Positions 25,778-35,612 are shown, counted from the stretch's first letter. The stretch: 64,000 nucleotides of DNA from Pseudomonas fluorescens (GCF_000968015.1 NZ_LACH01000021.1:4777-68776), one strand, 5' to 3'. Made by a program: numbers and translations. Notes: generated by a model from the letters alone, not told the origin.

Positions 25778-26920
25778 ATGAAAATCGTCATCGCCCCCGA
25801 TTCGTTCAAGGACAGCCTGAGTGCCCAGGGTGTGGCTGATGCCATTGCTCTGGGGTTGGCGCAGGTTTGGCCCGATGCGCTCCTGGTCAAATGCCCGATG
25901 GCTGACGGCGGGGAGGGGACCGTCGAGTCGATTCTGGCGGCGTGCGAGGGCGAACTGCGCCAGACCCCCGTTCGTGGGCCACTCGGTGCAACGGTTGAGG
26001 CCGCTTGGGGTTGGCTGCCCCAGAGCCACACCGCGATCATCGAAATGGCCGAGGCCAGTGGCTTGCAACTGGTTCCGCCGGGCAAGCGTGATGCGTGCTT
26101 CAGCAGCACGTTCGGCACCGGCGAATTGATCCGCGCGGCGCTCGATGCCGGGGCGCAACGGGTGATTCTGGCGATTGGCGGCAGCGCCACCAACGACGGC
26201 GGGGCGGGTGCAATGCAAGCCTTGGGCGTCAAACTGCTGGACGCGCATGGCCGAACACTGGCACCGGGTGGTCTGGCGCTTGGACAGCTGGCCCGCATTG
26301 ATCTGAGTGAAATCGACCCGCGCCTGGCCGAGGTGCGCTTCGACATCGCCGCCGACGTCAACAGTCCACTGTGCGGCCCTCAAGGTGCCTCTGCGATTTT
26401 CGGCCCGCAAAAAGGGGCATCACCCGAGCAAGTCCAACAACTGGATCGCGCGCTCGGGCACTTTGCCGAACGCTGCGCTGAGGTCCTGAACAAAGACGTA
26501 CGTGACGAACCGGGCAGCGGTGCGGCAGGCGGCCTGGGGTTTGCCGCCAAGGCGTTTCTGGGGGCGCAGTTCAAGGCCGGGGTCGACGTGGTCGCCGAAC
26601 TGGTCGGCCTGGACGATGCGATCAAGGGCGCCGACCTGGTCATCACCGGAGAAGGCCGTTTCGATGCTCAGACCCTGCGTGGCAAGACACCGTTTGGTGT
26701 GGCGCGCATTGCTCGGCAGCACGGCGTGCCGGTGATCGTCCTCGCCGGAACACTGGGTGAGGGTTATCAGGCGCTGTACGAACATGGCATCGATGCCGCG
26801 TTTGCCTTGGCCAGTGGACCGATGACGCTGGAGCGTGCGTGTGCCGAGGCACCACGGTTGTTGCGGGAACGGGCGAGTGATATTGCGCGGGTTTGGCGGG
26901 TGGCCGCTCGCAAACCCTGA
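25778..26920 (+). CDS. Glycerate kinase (type 1, GarK/GlxK family)
   Basis: Phosphorylates D-glycerate to 2-phosphoglycerate with ATP, the last step of glucarate, galactarate and glyoxylate use. The protein of 380 aa starts MKIVIAPDSFKDSLSAQGVA, the family signature, and shows CPMADGGEGTVESILAACEG (about 46-65), IGGSATNDGGAGAMQALGVK (about 132-151), GSGAAGGLGFAAKAFLGA (about 247-264) and VITGEGRFDAQTLRGKTPFG (about 289-308). I chose the ATG at 25778 after ACTGGAGAATTCGC. It shares direction with the CdaR-like gene but is separated from it by a strong inverted repeat, so co-transcription is uncertain. Confidence 0.94.
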   Translation: MKIVIAPDSFKDSLSAQGVADAIALGLAQVWPDALLVKCPMADGGEGTVESILAACEGELRQTPVRGPLGATVEAAWGWLPQSHTAIIEMAEASGLQLVPPGKRDACFSSTFGTGELIRAALDAGAQRVILAIGGSATNDGGAGAMQALGVKLLDAHGRTLAPGGLALGQLARIDLSEIDPRLAEVRFDIAADVNSPLCGPQGASAIFGPQKGASPEQVQQLDRALGHFAERCAEVLNKDVRDEPGSGAAGGLGFAAKAFLGAQFKAGVDVVAELVGLDDAIKGADLVITGEGRFDAQTLRGKTPFGVARIARQHGVPVIVLAGTLGEGYQALYEHGIDAAFALASGPMTLERACAEAPRLLRERASDIARVWRVAARKP

Positions 26921-26935
26921 AGCCGTACGATCACC

Positions 26936-27081
26936 TGTAGCAGCTGCCGAGCCTGCGAGGCTGCGTTCGACTGCGAAGCAGTCGTGAAGTCATGCGGCGC
27001 GGTGTGTCAGGAAAAACCGGTGGCCGGATTAACGACTGCTGCGCAGTCGAACGCAGCCTCGCAGGCTCGGCAGCTGCTACA
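26936..27081. repeat. Long inverted repeat, TGTAGCAGCTGCCGAGCC family
   Basis: Arms of about 39 bases beginning TGTAGCAGCTGCCGAGCCTG (26936 on) and ending at 27081 face each other across a spacer of roughly 65 bases; smaller inner stems GACTGCGAAGCAGTC and GACTGCTGCGCAGTC are present. It is a third REP-like family. The remaining bases to the chemoreceptor start at 27260 hold no gene that I can see, only the presumed promoter. Confidence 0.9.
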
Positions 27082-27259
27082 ACCTCCTGAAATTTATTTC
27101 TCAACGCCCCGCAAAAATCCTCATCCCCTGCCGATACAGCTATCAGGCGCACACAAACCTATTCCAACAGTGGCGCCAAACTGAACGCGCGTGCGCCACC
27201 GCCCGCCATTCAGCGATCACGCAAGGATGCTCGTAGCTCCATCACCCGAGAATCATCCT

Positions 27260-28885
27260 ATGTCACTGCGTAATCTGAATATCGCGCCTCGAGCTTTCCT
27301 GGGTTTTGCCTTCATTGCCTTGCTCGTCATCGTGCTGGGTGTGTTTGCGGTGAACCGCATGACGAGCATCCATCAAGCCTCCATCGACATGGAAACCAAG
27401 CAGCTGCCCAGCGTCGGGTATCTCGGCAACCTGACGGAAAACGTCCTGCGTCTGCGCATTCTTTCTTTCCGGGTGTTGGTCAACCGTGATCCGAACGCGT
27501 TGCAGGAAGCCCAGACGCGTATCGGCGTGCTGGTCGACAAGGTTCGCAGCGCACAATCGAGTTATGCCGCGTTGTCGGCCACCCCGGAAGAGGCCGCGCT
27601 GTACAAGACGTTCACGGCAACGCTGGACAGCTACCTGCAAGCCCAGACCCAGATGCTGGAGCTATCGCGCCAGAACAAGCTCGATGAGATGCGCACGCTG
27701 ATCAACACCCGGATCAAGGACGGTACGGACCAGATGGGCGAGCAACTGAACAAACTGGTGGCGCTGAATAATTCCGATGCGAAAACCGCATCGGCCGCAG
27801 CGGGCGAGCAGTACCACAGCGCGATTACCGGCATCATCGTCGTGGCGGTCATCGCGGCGCTGATGACCGTGCTGCTGGCCTGGCTGCTGACCCGCAGCAT
27901 CGTCACACCGCTGAACCGTGCGTTGCAGGCGGCGCAAACCATCGCGGGCGGCAACCTGACCAATGTCATTGAGGTCGACGGCAAGGACGAACCGGCCCGT
28001 TTGCTCGGCGCCTTGTCCACGATGCAGGCCAGCCTGCGCAAAACCATCGAACAGATCGCCGGTTCCGCCACCCAACTGGGTGCCGCTGCTGAAGAACTCA
28101 GCACGGTCACCCAAGAAGCGTCCCGCGGTCTGCAACAGCAGACCAACGAAATCGAACAGGCCGCCACCGCGGTCAACGAAATGACCGCCGCCGTGGAAGA
28201 AGTCGCGCGCAACGCGGTGTCGACGTCCGAAGCCTCCAACCAGTCGACCCAGGCCGCCCGCGAAGGTCGTGACCGTGTGGTGGAAACTGTCGGCGCGATC
28301 CAGACCATGACCCACGATGTGCAAAACACCTCGGTGATGATCGAAGGCCTGGCCACTCAGGGGCGCGACATCGGCAAGGTGCTGGACGTGATCCGCGCTA
28401 TCGCCGAACAGACCAACCTGCTGGCACTGAACGCTGCAATCGAAGCCGCCCGTGCCGGTGAAGCCGGGCGCGGTTTTGCGGTGGTGGCGGACGAGGTCCG
28501 GGCGCTGGCCCATCGCACCGCGCAATCGACCCAGGAAATCGAAAAAATGGTCGCCGGCATCCAGAACGGCACCGGCCAAGCGGTCTCCTCAATGCAGCAA
28601 AGCAATCAACGCACCCAAAGCACCCTGGAAATGGCCCGCGCCGCCGGCGTTGCGCTGGAGCAGATCACTCAGTCGATCCAATTGATCAACGAACGCAACC
28701 TGGTAATCGCTAGCGCGTCCGAAGAACAGGCCCAGGTGTCCCGCGAAGTTGACCGCAACCTGGTGAACATCCGCGACCTGGCCACCCAGTCCGCCGCCGG
28801 TGCCAATCAGACCAGCGCCGCCACTCACGAACTGTCGCGCCTGGCCGTGGATTTAAATGCCATGGTGGCGCGTTTCGTGATTTGA
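27260..28885 (+). CDS. Methyl-accepting chemotaxis protein
   Basis: Membrane chemoreceptor of 541 aa. Order of parts: TM1 at about 13-32 ([18 protein letters not shown]), a periplasmic four-helix-bundle sensor (about 33-188), TM2 at about 192-212, HAMP (213-265), then the signalling coiled coil whose hairpin tip is [20 protein letters not shown] followed by [17 protein letters not shown]. No C-terminal CheR-docking pentapeptide is seen. I chose the ATG at 27260 since [17 protein letters not shown] is the usual start of this group. The ligand is unknown; the aminotransferase 41 bases downstream may hint at an amino-acid signal, which is only inference. Confidence 0.94.
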   Translation: MSLRNLNIAPRAFLGFAFIALLVIVLGVFAVNRMTSIHQASIDMETKQLPSVGYLGNLTENVLRLRILSFRVLVNRDPNALQEAQTRIGVLVDKVRSAQSSYAALSATPEEAALYKTFTATLDSYLQAQTQMLELSRQNKLDEMRTLINTRIKDGTDQMGEQLNKLVALNNSDAKTASAAAGEQYHSAITGIIVVAVIAALMTVLLAWLLTRSIVTPLNRALQAAQTIAGGNLTNVIEVDGKDEPARLLGALSTMQASLRKTIEQIAGSATQLGAAAEELSTVTQEASRGLQQQTNEIEQAATAVNEMTAAVEEVARNAVSTSEASNQSTQAAREGRDRVVETVGAIQTMTHDVQNTSVMIEGLATQGRDIGKVLDVIRAIAEQTNLLALNAAIEAARAGEAGRGFAVVADEVRALAHRTAQSTQEIEKMVAGIQNGTGQAVSSMQQSNQRTQSTLEMARAAGVALEQITQSIQLINERNLVIASASEEQAQVSREVDRNLVNIRDLATQSAAGANQTSAATHELSRLAVDLNAMVARFVI

Positions 28886-28926
28886 GATAGGGTTGAGGCT
28901 TGGAACCCGCGCGACTGGAGAATTAC

Positions 28927-30114
28927 ATGCGCTATTCAGCCTTGACCAAACGAATTGCCGGTGACGGCGCAGCGGCCTGGCAGATTCATGACCGAGCACT
29001 GGAATTAATCGAGCAGGGCGTTGATGTGCTGCTGCTATCGATCGGCGATCCCGACTTCGATACGCCGCAGCCCATCGTCCAGGCGTGCATCGATAGCTTG
29101 TTGGCCGGTGACACCCACTACCCGTCAGTACGGGGCAGTCGGGGGTTGCGCGACAGCATTGCCAACCGCCATCGACGTCGCAGTGGTCAAGCGGTGGATG
29201 CCGATCATGTGATCGTGCTGCCGGGCGCGCAATGTGCGGTGTATTCGGTCGCGCAATGCCTGCTCGACCCGGGCGATGAAGTGATCGTCGCCGAGCCGAT
29301 GTACGTGACCTATGAAGGCGTGTTTGGTGCCTGCGCAGCCAAAGTGGTGCCGGTGGCGGTGCGCCCCGAAAACGGCTTTCGGGTCGATCCGGCGGATGTC
29401 GCAGCGCTGATCACACCCAAGACCCGCGCCATTTTGCTCAACAGTCCGAACAATCCTTCCGGCGCCAGTTTGCCGCTGATGGTCTGGCAGGAACTGGCAT
29501 CGCTGTGTATTCGTCATGACCTGTGGCTGATCAGCGACGAGGTTTATAGCGATCTGTTGTACGAAGGCGAGCACATCAGCCCGGCGAGCCTGCCGGGCAT
29601 GGCCGAGCGCACCGCGACCATCAATAGCCTGTCCAAATCCCACGCCATGAGCGGTTGGCGAGTGGGCTGGGTGATCGGGCCAAAACCCTTGGCCGAACAC
29701 TTGGTGCACCTGTCGTTGTGCATGCTGTTTGGCATTCCGGATTTCATTCAGAACGCTGCGCAATTGGCGCTGGATGAGGATCTGCCGGAAGTGGCGTTGA
29801 TGCGCGAGGAGTATCGCCAGCGTCGCGACCTGGTGTGCGCGAGCCTGAGTGATTGCCCGGGCATCCGGCCGATTCGGCCTGATGGCGGGATGTTCGTGAT
29901 GATCGATGTACGCCAGACCGGGTTGTGTGCCCAGAGTTTTGCCGAGCGGCTGCTGGAAGGTTATGGCGTGTCGGTGCTGGCGGGTGAAGCGTTCGGACCG
30001 AGTGCGGCGGGGCATATTCGGTTGGGGTTGGTGGTGGATCAGCCGAAGCTGGCGGATGCGTGCCAGCGGATAGCGTTGTGTGCGGCGAACCTTCTGGAGG
30101 CGCGCCGGGCCTGA
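28927..30114 (+). CDS. PLP-dependent class I/II aminotransferase
   Basis: Fold-type I aminotransferase of 395 aa, close to the aspartate/arginine-pyruvate group. Landmarks are LLSIGDPDFDTPQPIVQA (about 34-51), the tripeptide region SPNNPSGA (about 175-182), the cofactor Asp in LWLISDEVYSDLLYEG, and the Schiff-base Lys in NSLSKSHAMSGWRVGW (about 239). The C-terminal Arg that binds the carboxylate is in GHIRLGLVV. I chose the ATG at 28927, with ACTGGAGAATTAC upstream. It starts 41 bases after the chemoreceptor gene and could be read from the same transcript. A REPIN follows. The amino donor is unknown. Confidence 0.92.
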   Translation: MRYSALTKRIAGDGAAAWQIHDRALELIEQGVDVLLLSIGDPDFDTPQPIVQACIDSLLAGDTHYPSVRGSRGLRDSIANRHRRRSGQAVDADHVIVLPGAQCAVYSVAQCLLDPGDEVIVAEPMYVTYEGVFGACAAKVVPVAVRPENGFRVDPADVAALITPKTRAILLNSPNNPSGASLPLMVWQELASLCIRHDLWLISDEVYSDLLYEGEHISPASLPGMAERTATINSLSKSHAMSGWRVGWVIGPKPLAEHLVHLSLCMLFGIPDFIQNAAQLALDEDLPEVALMREEYRQRRDLVCASLSDCPGIRPIRPDGGMFVMIDVRQTGLCAQSFAERLLEGYGVSVLAGEAFGPSAAGHIRLGLVVDQPKLADACQRIALCAANLLEARRA

Positions 30115-30138
30115 AAGTTTGCGTTGCCATTGCCGGCC

Positions 30139-30216
30139 TCATCGCGAGCAAGCTCGCTCCCACATGGGATCTTTGGCGTTCACAAAACCCTGTGGGAGCG
30201 AGCTTGCTCGCGATGA
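30139..30216. repeat. REPIN, GTGGGAGCGAGC family
   Basis: Inverted REP pair (CATCGCGAGCAAGCTCGCTC at 30140 and its complement ending near 30215) with 25 bases between, located between the converging aminotransferase and kguD genes. Confidence 0.93.
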
Positions 30217-30239
30217 CTGCTTGACAGACGCTAGATTCC

Positions 30240-31226
30240 TTAAGCCTTCCAAGCCCCGGCATTCACCAGATTCTTCGGCCGCTCACCCGCCAGCGCCGCC
30301 AGCAGATTGTCCACCGCACACGTGGCCATCGCCTCCCGCGTTTCATGCGTCGCGGAGCCAATGTGCGGCGTCGCTACCACGTTGTTCAGTTGCAACAGCG
30401 GCGAGTCGGTGTTCAGCGGTTCGCGTTCGAACACATCCAGCCCCGCAGCGCGAATCTGCCCGTCACGCAAGGCCTGGATCAGAGCCACCTCGTCCACCAC
30501 CTTGCCCCGTGAAATGTTAATGAAGATGGTTTCTGGGCGCATCAGGGCGAATTGCTCCGCGCCAATAAGCCCTTCGGTTTCAGCGGTCAGCGGCAATGTC
30601 AGGCAAACGAAATCCGCCTGCTGCAACAGCTCCGGCAAGCTTCGGTATTGCGCGTTGAATCGCTGCTCGACCGCCGGTTTTGGCGAGTGGCTGTGGTAGA
30701 TAACCGGCATACCAAAACCAAAATGCCCGCGCTGGGCCAACGCCTCACCGATCCGCCCCATGCCAATGATGCCAAGGGTTTTACCGTGCACATCGGTACC
30801 GAACTGCGTCGGGCCGACATTGCGGTTCCACTGGCCGGCGCGAACCATGTTCGCCAGTTCCACCACGCGCCGGGCGGTCGCCAGGATCAGCGCGAAACCG
30901 GTGTCGGCGGTGGTTTCGGTGAGCACGTCCGGGGTGTTGCTGAGCAGGATCCGTCGTTCGGTCAGGTAGTCGATGTCGTAGTTGTCGACCCCCACGGAGA
31001 CGCTGGCGATGGCTTCCAGGTCAGGTGCCAGATCCAATAATCCGGCATCCAGCTTCAGACTCGCACCGAGCAACCCGTGGGCGCGGGGCAGGGCCTCGCG
31101 CAGCGTTGCCAGGCCGTCGGCATTGAGGTTGTCGATCAGCGTCACCTCGGTCTGCTCGTGCAGGCGAGCCATCAGCAGCGGCGAGAGTTTCTTGTACAAC
31201 ACAACCTGCTTTTTCATCGTCTTCAT
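30240..31226 (-). CDS. kguD: 2-Ketogluconate-6-phosphate / 2-hydroxyacid reductase KguD
   Basis: D-isomer-specific 2-hydroxyacid dehydrogenase of 328 aa. The NAD(P)-binding motif is LGIIGMGRIGEALAQRG (about 150-166); the catalytic Arg is in INISRGKVVDE, Glu in DVFEREPLNT and His in VATPHIGSATHETRE. In Pseudomonas, KguD reduces 2-keto-6-phosphogluconate to 6-phosphogluconate in the peripheral glucose pathway. The gene order kguE-kguK-kguT-kguD with ptxS upstream matches P. putida and P. aeruginosa, which supports the symbol. The start could be 31226 or the ATG three codons on. It is the last gene of the operon, 12 bases after kguT. Confidence 0.92.
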   Translation of the reverse strand: MKTMKKQVVLYKKLSPLLMARLHEQTEVTLIDNLNADGLATLREALPRAHGLLGASLKLDAGLLDLAPDLEAIASVSVGVDNYDIDYLTERRILLSNTPDVLTETTADTGFALILATARRVVELANMVRAGQWNRNVGPTQFGTDVHGKTLGIIGMGRIGEALAQRGHFGFGMPVIYHSHSPKPAVEQRFNAQYRSLPELLQQADFVCLTLPLTAETEGLIGAEQFALMRPETIFINISRGKVVDEVALIQALRDGQIRAAGLDVFEREPLNTDSPLLQLNNVVATPHIGSATHETREAMATCAVDNLLAALAGERPKNLVNAGAWKA

Positions 31227-31238
31227 CTCAACTTCAAT

Positions 31239-32537
31239 TCAGGAATGAGCAGCCGTCGACCGTTGCACAACGGCCTTGGCCACGACCCGGTCACTGGCGC
31301 CGGGCTTGAGAAAAATCGTCAGCACCACCGAGAGCATCAACGCGCCGCTCATCAACAGATAAGAAGCACCCGGCGAGCCGGTGGAGCTGTTCAAGTAGCC
31401 CACCAGATACGAACCGCCAAACGAACCGAGCGCGCCCATGCTGTTGATCAGCGCCATGGCGCCACCCGCGACGTTGGCCGGCAGAATTTCCGGGACGATG
31501 GCGAAAAAAGGTCCATACGACGCATACATGCAGGCACCCGCGATCACCAGCAAGGTGTAGGACCACCAGAAGTGTTCGGCGCCCAAAGCGTAGGATCCGT
31601 AGAACGCAATCGAGGCGATCAGCAGTGGCGGCCAGACAAAGCGTTTGCGCTTCTGCAATTTGTCCGAGCCCCAGGACACCAGCAACATGCCGATCACCGC
31701 CGCCAGATACGGCAGCGAGGAAAGCCAACCGGCCTCGATCATGTCCATCTGCGCACCGGCCTTGAGGATCGACGGCAGCCAAAGTACGAAGCCGTAAACG
31801 CCAATGCTCCAGCAGAAAAACTGCAAGGCGAGGATGATCACCTTCGGCGAGCGGAAGGCTTCGGCGTAGTTCTTCACCGCTTTGATGCCGACCTGTTCGG
31901 CAGCCAAAGCGCTTTGCAGATCCTGCTTCTCTTGATCGGTCAGCCACTTGGCTTGAGCGGGACGATCATCGGCCAGACGCCACCAGATAAATGCCCAAAG
32001 CACCGCCGGCAGACCTTCGATAATGAACATCCAGCGCCAGCTGAAATGCTGCACCAGATAGCCCGACACCACCGACATCCAGAGCATGGTCACCGGGTTG
32101 CCGAGGATCAGGAAGGTGTTGGCGCGCGAGCGTTCGGCACGGGTGAACCAGTGGCACAGGTACACCAGCATCGCCGGCATCACCGCGGCTTCGACCACGC
32201 CGAGCATGAAGCGAATCACGACCAGCCAGTAGGCGTTGGAGACGATCCCGGTCAACGTGGCCAGGCCACCCCAGAGAATCAGGCTGACGAAAATCAGCTT
32301 CTTGACACTGTGCTTCTGGGCGTAGATTGCGCCCGGCACCTGGAAGAAGAAGTAGCCAAGGAAGAACAGTGCGCCAAGCATCGACGACAGGCCCGGCGTG
32401 ATCATCAGGTCGGCAGCCATCCCGGAGGCGGCAGCGAACCCGTAGTTGGCGCGGTCCAGGTACGCCAGGCTGTAGGTGATGAACACGATGGGCATGATGT
32501 ACCACCAGCGGCGGGCGGCGAGTGTTGCGGTTTTCAT
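31239..32537 (-). CDS. kguT: 2-Ketogluconate transporter KguT (MFS)
   Basis: Major facilitator of 432 aa, ACS family, with 12 transmembrane segments. It begins MKTATLAARRWWYIMPIVFI, then SLAYLDRANYGFAAASGMAA, the family signature around TM1. The long central loop includes WLTDQEKQDLQSALAAEQ. Its place between kguK and kguD in a ptxS-linked operon identifies it as the inner-membrane importer of 2-ketogluconate. The ATG at 32537 follows CAGGAGCACCACT. A REPIN sits in the 102 bases between kguK and this gene and may lower read-through. Confidence 0.92.
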   Translation of the reverse strand: MKTATLAARRWWYIMPIVFITYSLAYLDRANYGFAAASGMAADLMITPGLSSMLGALFFLGYFFFQVPGAIYAQKHSVKKLIFVSLILWGGLATLTGIVSNAYWLVVIRFMLGVVEAAVMPAMLVYLCHWFTRAERSRANTFLILGNPVTMLWMSVVSGYLVQHFSWRWMFIIEGLPAVLWAFIWWRLADDRPAQAKWLTDQEKQDLQSALAAEQVGIKAVKNYAEAFRSPKVIILALQFFCWSIGVYGFVLWLPSILKAGAQMDMIEAGWLSSLPYLAAVIGMLLVSWGSDKLQKRKRFVWPPLLIASIAFYGSYALGAEHFWWSYTLLVIAGACMYASYGPFFAIVPEILPANVAGGAMALINSMGALGSFGGSYLVGYLNSSTGSPGASYLLMSGALMLSVVLTIFLKPGASDRVVAKAVVQRSTAAHS

Positions 32538-32603
32538 AGTGGTGCTCCTGAGCTTGTTGTTTTTGTCGCAGCAGGTAACGGGTTAAATCTTCAGTGATTG
32601 TTA

Positions 32604-32691
32604 TGGCCTCTTCGCGAGCAGGCTCGCTCCCACAGGGAGCTACGTTGGAATGCGATCCCATGTGGGAGCGAGCCTGCTCGCGAAGGCGGCC
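32604..32691. repeat. REPIN at the kguK 3' end, partly coding
   Basis: Inverted REP pair: 32604-32635 (GGCCTCTTCGCGAGCAGGCT start) and 32661-32691. The right copy and part of the spacer encode the last residues and stop codon of kguK. Confidence 0.93.
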
Positions 32692-33626
32692 TCAAATTCG
32701 GCGATCATTTCGGATCGATCAGGCAACCCCTCCATATCCCCACGGCTCTGCACCGCGCGGCTGCCAATCCAGTTGGCACGCTTCACGGCGTCGGCAAAGC
32801 TGTGGTTTTCCAGCAGGGCGCTGATCATGCCGACGGCAAATCCATCGCCGGCACCGACGGTGTCGACCACCGTTTCCACCGGCACGCCCGCCACAAACCC
32901 CTGATCCAGATGGGTGCGGTAATACGCACCGTGCGGGCCCAGTTTGATCGCGACGGCTTCGGCGCCCAGGTCGAGGTAAAACGCCGCGATGTCGGCCGGG
33001 TCTTCAAAACCGGTCAGCAAGCGGCCTTCGCTCAACCCCGGCAGCACCCAATGGGCGAGGGCAGCGAGGCGGTTGATCTCGGTAATCATCTGTTGTTCGC
33101 TGGCCCACAGGCTCGGACGCAGGTTCGGGTCGAAGGACACGCTACGCCCGGCATCGCGCATGCGGGTCATCAACTCGAAAGACATTTCCCGCGCCGTTTC
33201 GGACAGCGCCGGCGGAATGCCGGTGGCGTGCAAGTGCCGGACGTTGAGTAATTCAGGTACGATCGACTGCCGCGACAGATGACTCGCCGCCGACCCACGA
33301 CGGAAATACTCGACCACTGGATCGCTGCCATCGTCGGTGCGCGACTTGAGTTGAAAACCGGTGGGGTGTGCGGTGTCGATGGCGACGTGGCTGCAATCCA
33401 GGCCTTCTTTCTCCAGGGTCTCGATCACGAATCGTCCCAGCGAATCAGCGCCCACCCGGCTCAACCAGGCCACGTTAAAACCCAACCGCGACAAGCCAAT
33501 GGCGACATTGCTGTCGGCCCCGGCAATGCGTTTGTGGAAGTGGCCAACGTCGGCTAAATCACCGTTCTGCTCGGCGACGAACATCGCCATGGTTTCGCCG
33601 AACGACAGGATATCGATCTCAGACAT
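32640..33626 (-). CDS. kguK: 2-Ketogluconokinase KguK (PfkB family)
   Basis: Ribokinase-like sugar kinase of 328 aa that phosphorylates 2-ketogluconate to 2-keto-6-phosphogluconate. It begins [20 protein letters not shown]; the substrate-binding GGxxxN-type motif is [16 protein letters not shown] (about 35-50), and the PfkB signature 2 with the catalytic Asp is [19 protein letters not shown] (about 250-268). I chose the ATG at 33626, which has TTTGGAGAGCGCTC upstream and overlaps the end of kguE by eight bases. The last residues [16 protein letters not shown] are encoded by a REP element, so the normal C-terminus seems to have been replaced. Confidence 0.92.
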   Translation of the reverse strand: MSEIDILSFGETMAMFVAEQNGDLADVGHFHKRIAGADSNVAIGLSRLGFNVAWLSRVGADSLGRFVIETLEKEGLDCSHVAIDTAHPTGFQLKSRTDDGSDPVVEYFRRGSAASHLSRQSIVPELLNVRHLHATGIPPALSETAREMSFELMTRMRDAGRSVSFDPNLRPSLWASEQQMITEINRLAALAHWVLPGLSEGRLLTGFEDPADIAAFYLDLGAEAVAIKLGPHGAYYRTHLDQGFVAGVPVETVVDTVGAGDGFAVGMISALLENHSFADAVKRANWIGSRAVQSRGDMEGLPDRSEMIAEFEAAFASRLAPTWDRIPT

Positions 33627-34401
33627 GAGCGCTCTCCAAACGGGTTTGACCGAGGCGGGCGAGGGTGGCGACATGCTCAGTGGTCAACTGCACCAGGTCG
33701 TCGCCTTGCAACGGATATTCCGCGGCGCGCATGACGCCTTGGGCCATGTGCCTCAGCAGTTGTTCCCACAGATGCAGGTCGCTGGCGGCCGGCGGTATGG
33801 CGACCAGTTTGCCGTCGGCCCGGCGTGTCACGGCTTTGCAGTGCACGTAGCCGACGTGGCGACCGAGCAACCGCGCGGCGCTGGCGGCCGACTGGTCTTG
33901 CCAATGCCAGTTACCTATATCGAAAGTCATTTTGACCGGCAGGTTGTGTTGCTCGACTTCAGCGAAAAACCGTTGGAACGGCTCGATGCGACCGCCGTGC
34001 AGGGTTTGATCGTTTTCCACCAGCAACTGCACCGCACTTTTGCCCAGTATGCGGGCCAAGGTCTGGAGGTCGCTGTTGTCGGTGAAATAGCCCAGGGACA
34101 CTTTCAGCCATTTGGCACCGAATGCCTGGGCGTGCTGCAGTGCGCTGATCAGTTCGGGATTGGGTTTGGACTGGCCGGCCAGCCACAATTCCATCGGCGA
34201 GGAATACACGCTGTCGAGGCCTTGGGCCTGAGTGGCGTCAGCCAGTTGCGCGGGGTCTTCGACGGTCAGCAGTTCTTCGCGCCATTCGATGCACGTGGCG
34301 CCAGCTGCTGCCAACACCTCGATGAAGCTGCCCTGGCCGCGTTGGCGAACAAGGTCGGCGCCGTAGCTCGACAGACTGATGGAAACGGGTGGTTTATTCA
34401 T
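33619..34401 (-). CDS. kguE: KguE: sugar-phosphate isomerase/epimerase-like TIM barrel
   Basis: First gene of the kgu operon; 260 aa, xylose-isomerase-like TIM barrel. Possible metal-binding positions are the Glu in [11 protein letters not shown], the Glu in [10 protein letters not shown], the Asp and His in [10 protein letters not shown] and the His in VGYVHCKAV. Its exact step in 2-ketogluconate use is not established to my knowledge. Seen here: ATG at 34401, and a PtxS operator centred 20 bases before it. The operon is therefore likely repressed by PtxS until 2-ketogluconate is present. Confidence 0.9.
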   Translation of the reverse strand: MNKPPVSISLSSYGADLVRQRGQGSFIEVLAAAGATCIEWREELLTVEDPAQLADATQAQGLDSVYSSPMELWLAGQSKPNPELISALQHAQAFGAKWLKVSLGYFTDNSDLQTLARILGKSAVQLLVENDQTLHGGRIEPFQRFFAEVEQHNLPVKMTFDIGNWHWQDQSAASAARLLGRHVGYVHCKAVTRRADGKLVAIPPAASDLHLWEQLLRHMAQGVMRAAEYPLQGDDLVQLTTEHVATLARLGQTRLESAHV

Positions 34402-34414
34402 TGTTGTATACCTC

Positions 34415-34428
34415 TGAAACCGGTTTCA
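34415..34428. promoter_or_regulatory. PtxS operator at the kgu promoter
   Basis: Perfect 14-base palindrome TGAAACCGGTTTCA, which is the operator sequence reported for PtxS of P. putida. It lies 13 bases upstream of kguE. Confidence 0.93.
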
Positions 34429-34480
34429 TTTTTGTTCAAAAAAATATTGATGTGGAGTTGTGCGGTGTTCTTCAGTGCCT

Positions 34481-34574
34481 CATCGTCGGATCGCCGCCCG
34501 GAGCAAGCTCGCTCCCACATAGAACGCGGTGCACTTGTGGGAGCGAGCTTGCTCCGGGCGGCGATCCGACGATG
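34481..34574. repeat. REPIN with 39-base perfect arms between kguE and ptxS
   Basis: Arms 34481-34519 and 34536-34574 are perfect complements. They contain the REP core but carry the outer extension CATCGTCGGATCGCCGCCCG, unlike the other copies. The 16-base loop is TAGAACGCGGTGCACT. Confidence 0.93.
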
Positions 34575-34586
34575 GGGCCAGTCCAG

Positions 34587-35612
34587 TCACCGAGAGTTTC
34601 CAAGGGTCGACCCACGCACAATCAACCGCGCCGAAAAATCCAGGGTCCGCACCGCCCCGACATCACCGCGCAAACGCTTGAGCAAACACTCAAACGCGCT
34701 GGCGCCAATCTCGGCCGTCGGCTGGGCGAGGGCGGTGATCCCGCTGCCCACCAGTGGGTACCAGTCCAGATCATCGAGGGCGATCAGGCCGACGTCCTCG
34801 AACAGATTGCACTTCAGTTCACGCAACGAATGGGTGCTGGCCAACGCAGCGATTCCGTTGGCGCAGAACAGCGCTTTCGGGCCGGGGCCTGGCGTTTCGA
34901 GGAAGGTTTTCAGTTGGGCGGTCAGTTCACTACCGGTCTCGACGAGGGTGCCTCGCAGGGCCGGGCGTTGTTCGATCTGCGCCTTGAAGCTGCTGACCCG
35001 CTCGATCCGCGAACTGGTGCCGTCAAACGGCTCGGTCACCAGCAGCACATCGCGATAGCCGCGCTCCTGCAAATGGGTGAGGGCCATTTCAACGGCGGCA
35101 GGATTGTCCAGCCCGACCAGATCACTCTCGAGTTGTTCGACCTTGCGATCCACCAACACCAGCGGCATTTCCCGATGCAGTTCTCGTAACTCGTCGCGGT
35201 GATGACCGAGGGTGTTCACGATCAACCCTTCGATGTTGTAGGAACGCAGCAGGGCCAGGTGCTGGCGTTCCTGCTCGTCATCGCGATCGGTGTTGCACAC
35301 CACCAGGCTGTAGCCGTGCTGACGGCAGGCGGTTTCCACCCCGTGCATCACGGCTATCGAATAAGGGTTGCGGATATCGGCCACCAGCATGCCGATCAGG
35401 CGAGTGCGCCCCCGTTTCAGGCCGCGGGCCATCTGGTTCGGGCGATAGCCGAGTTCGGCGATTGCCTGCTCGATGCGCAGGGCGATGGCATCGGAGAGCA
35501 GGGCGCGGTCATCGCCGATGAAGCGCGAGACGCTGGCCTTGGAGACCTTGGCGTGTTCGGCGACGTCGAGCATGGTCACGCGGCTGCGCTGGGCGGCGGA
35601 GAAATCGTTCAC
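34587..35612 (-). CDS. ptxS: PtxS, LacI-family repressor of 2-ketogluconate genes
   Basis: Repressor of 341 aa. The LacI helix-turn-helix is VTMLDVAEHAKVSKASVSRF (about 12-31) and the hinge region is NQMARGLKRGRTRLIGMLVA. The periplasmic-binding-protein-like core (62-341) binds the ligand, 2-ketogluconate in studied Pseudomonas. The start is a GTG at 35612, preceded by ACAAGGTCCACCACC; it gives the family length (about 340 aa). Earlier in-frame starts would run into the operator at 35663. The gene is flanked by two PtxS operators, so it represses both kguEKTD and itself. It is on the same strand as, and upstream of, the kgu operon. Confidence 0.95.
   Translation of the reverse strand: MNDFSAAQRSRVTMLDVAEHAKVSKASVSRFIGDDRALLSDAIALRIEQAIAELGYRPNQMARGLKRGRTRLIGMLVADIRNPYSIAVMHGVETACRQHGYSLVVCNTDRDDEQERQHLALLRSYNIEGLIVNTLGHHRDELRELHREMPLVLVDRKVEQLESDLVGLDNPAAVEMALTHLQERGYRDVLLVTEPFDGTSSRIERVSSFKAQIEQRPALRGTLVETGSELTAQLKTFLETPGPGPKALFCANGIAALASTHSLRELKCNLFEDVGLIALDDLDWYPLVGSGITALAQPTAEIGASAFECLLKRLRGDVGAVRTLDFSARLIVRGSTLGNSR

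Noticed and set aside
31077-32597. A 506-codon plus-strand frame opposite kguT
   Set aside because: Antisense shadow with His/Gln-rich composition; kguT is certain.
33361-35058. A 565-codon plus-strand frame opposite kguK, kguE and ptxS
   Set aside because: It crosses three certain genes, a REPIN and an operator on the other strand and has no motif.
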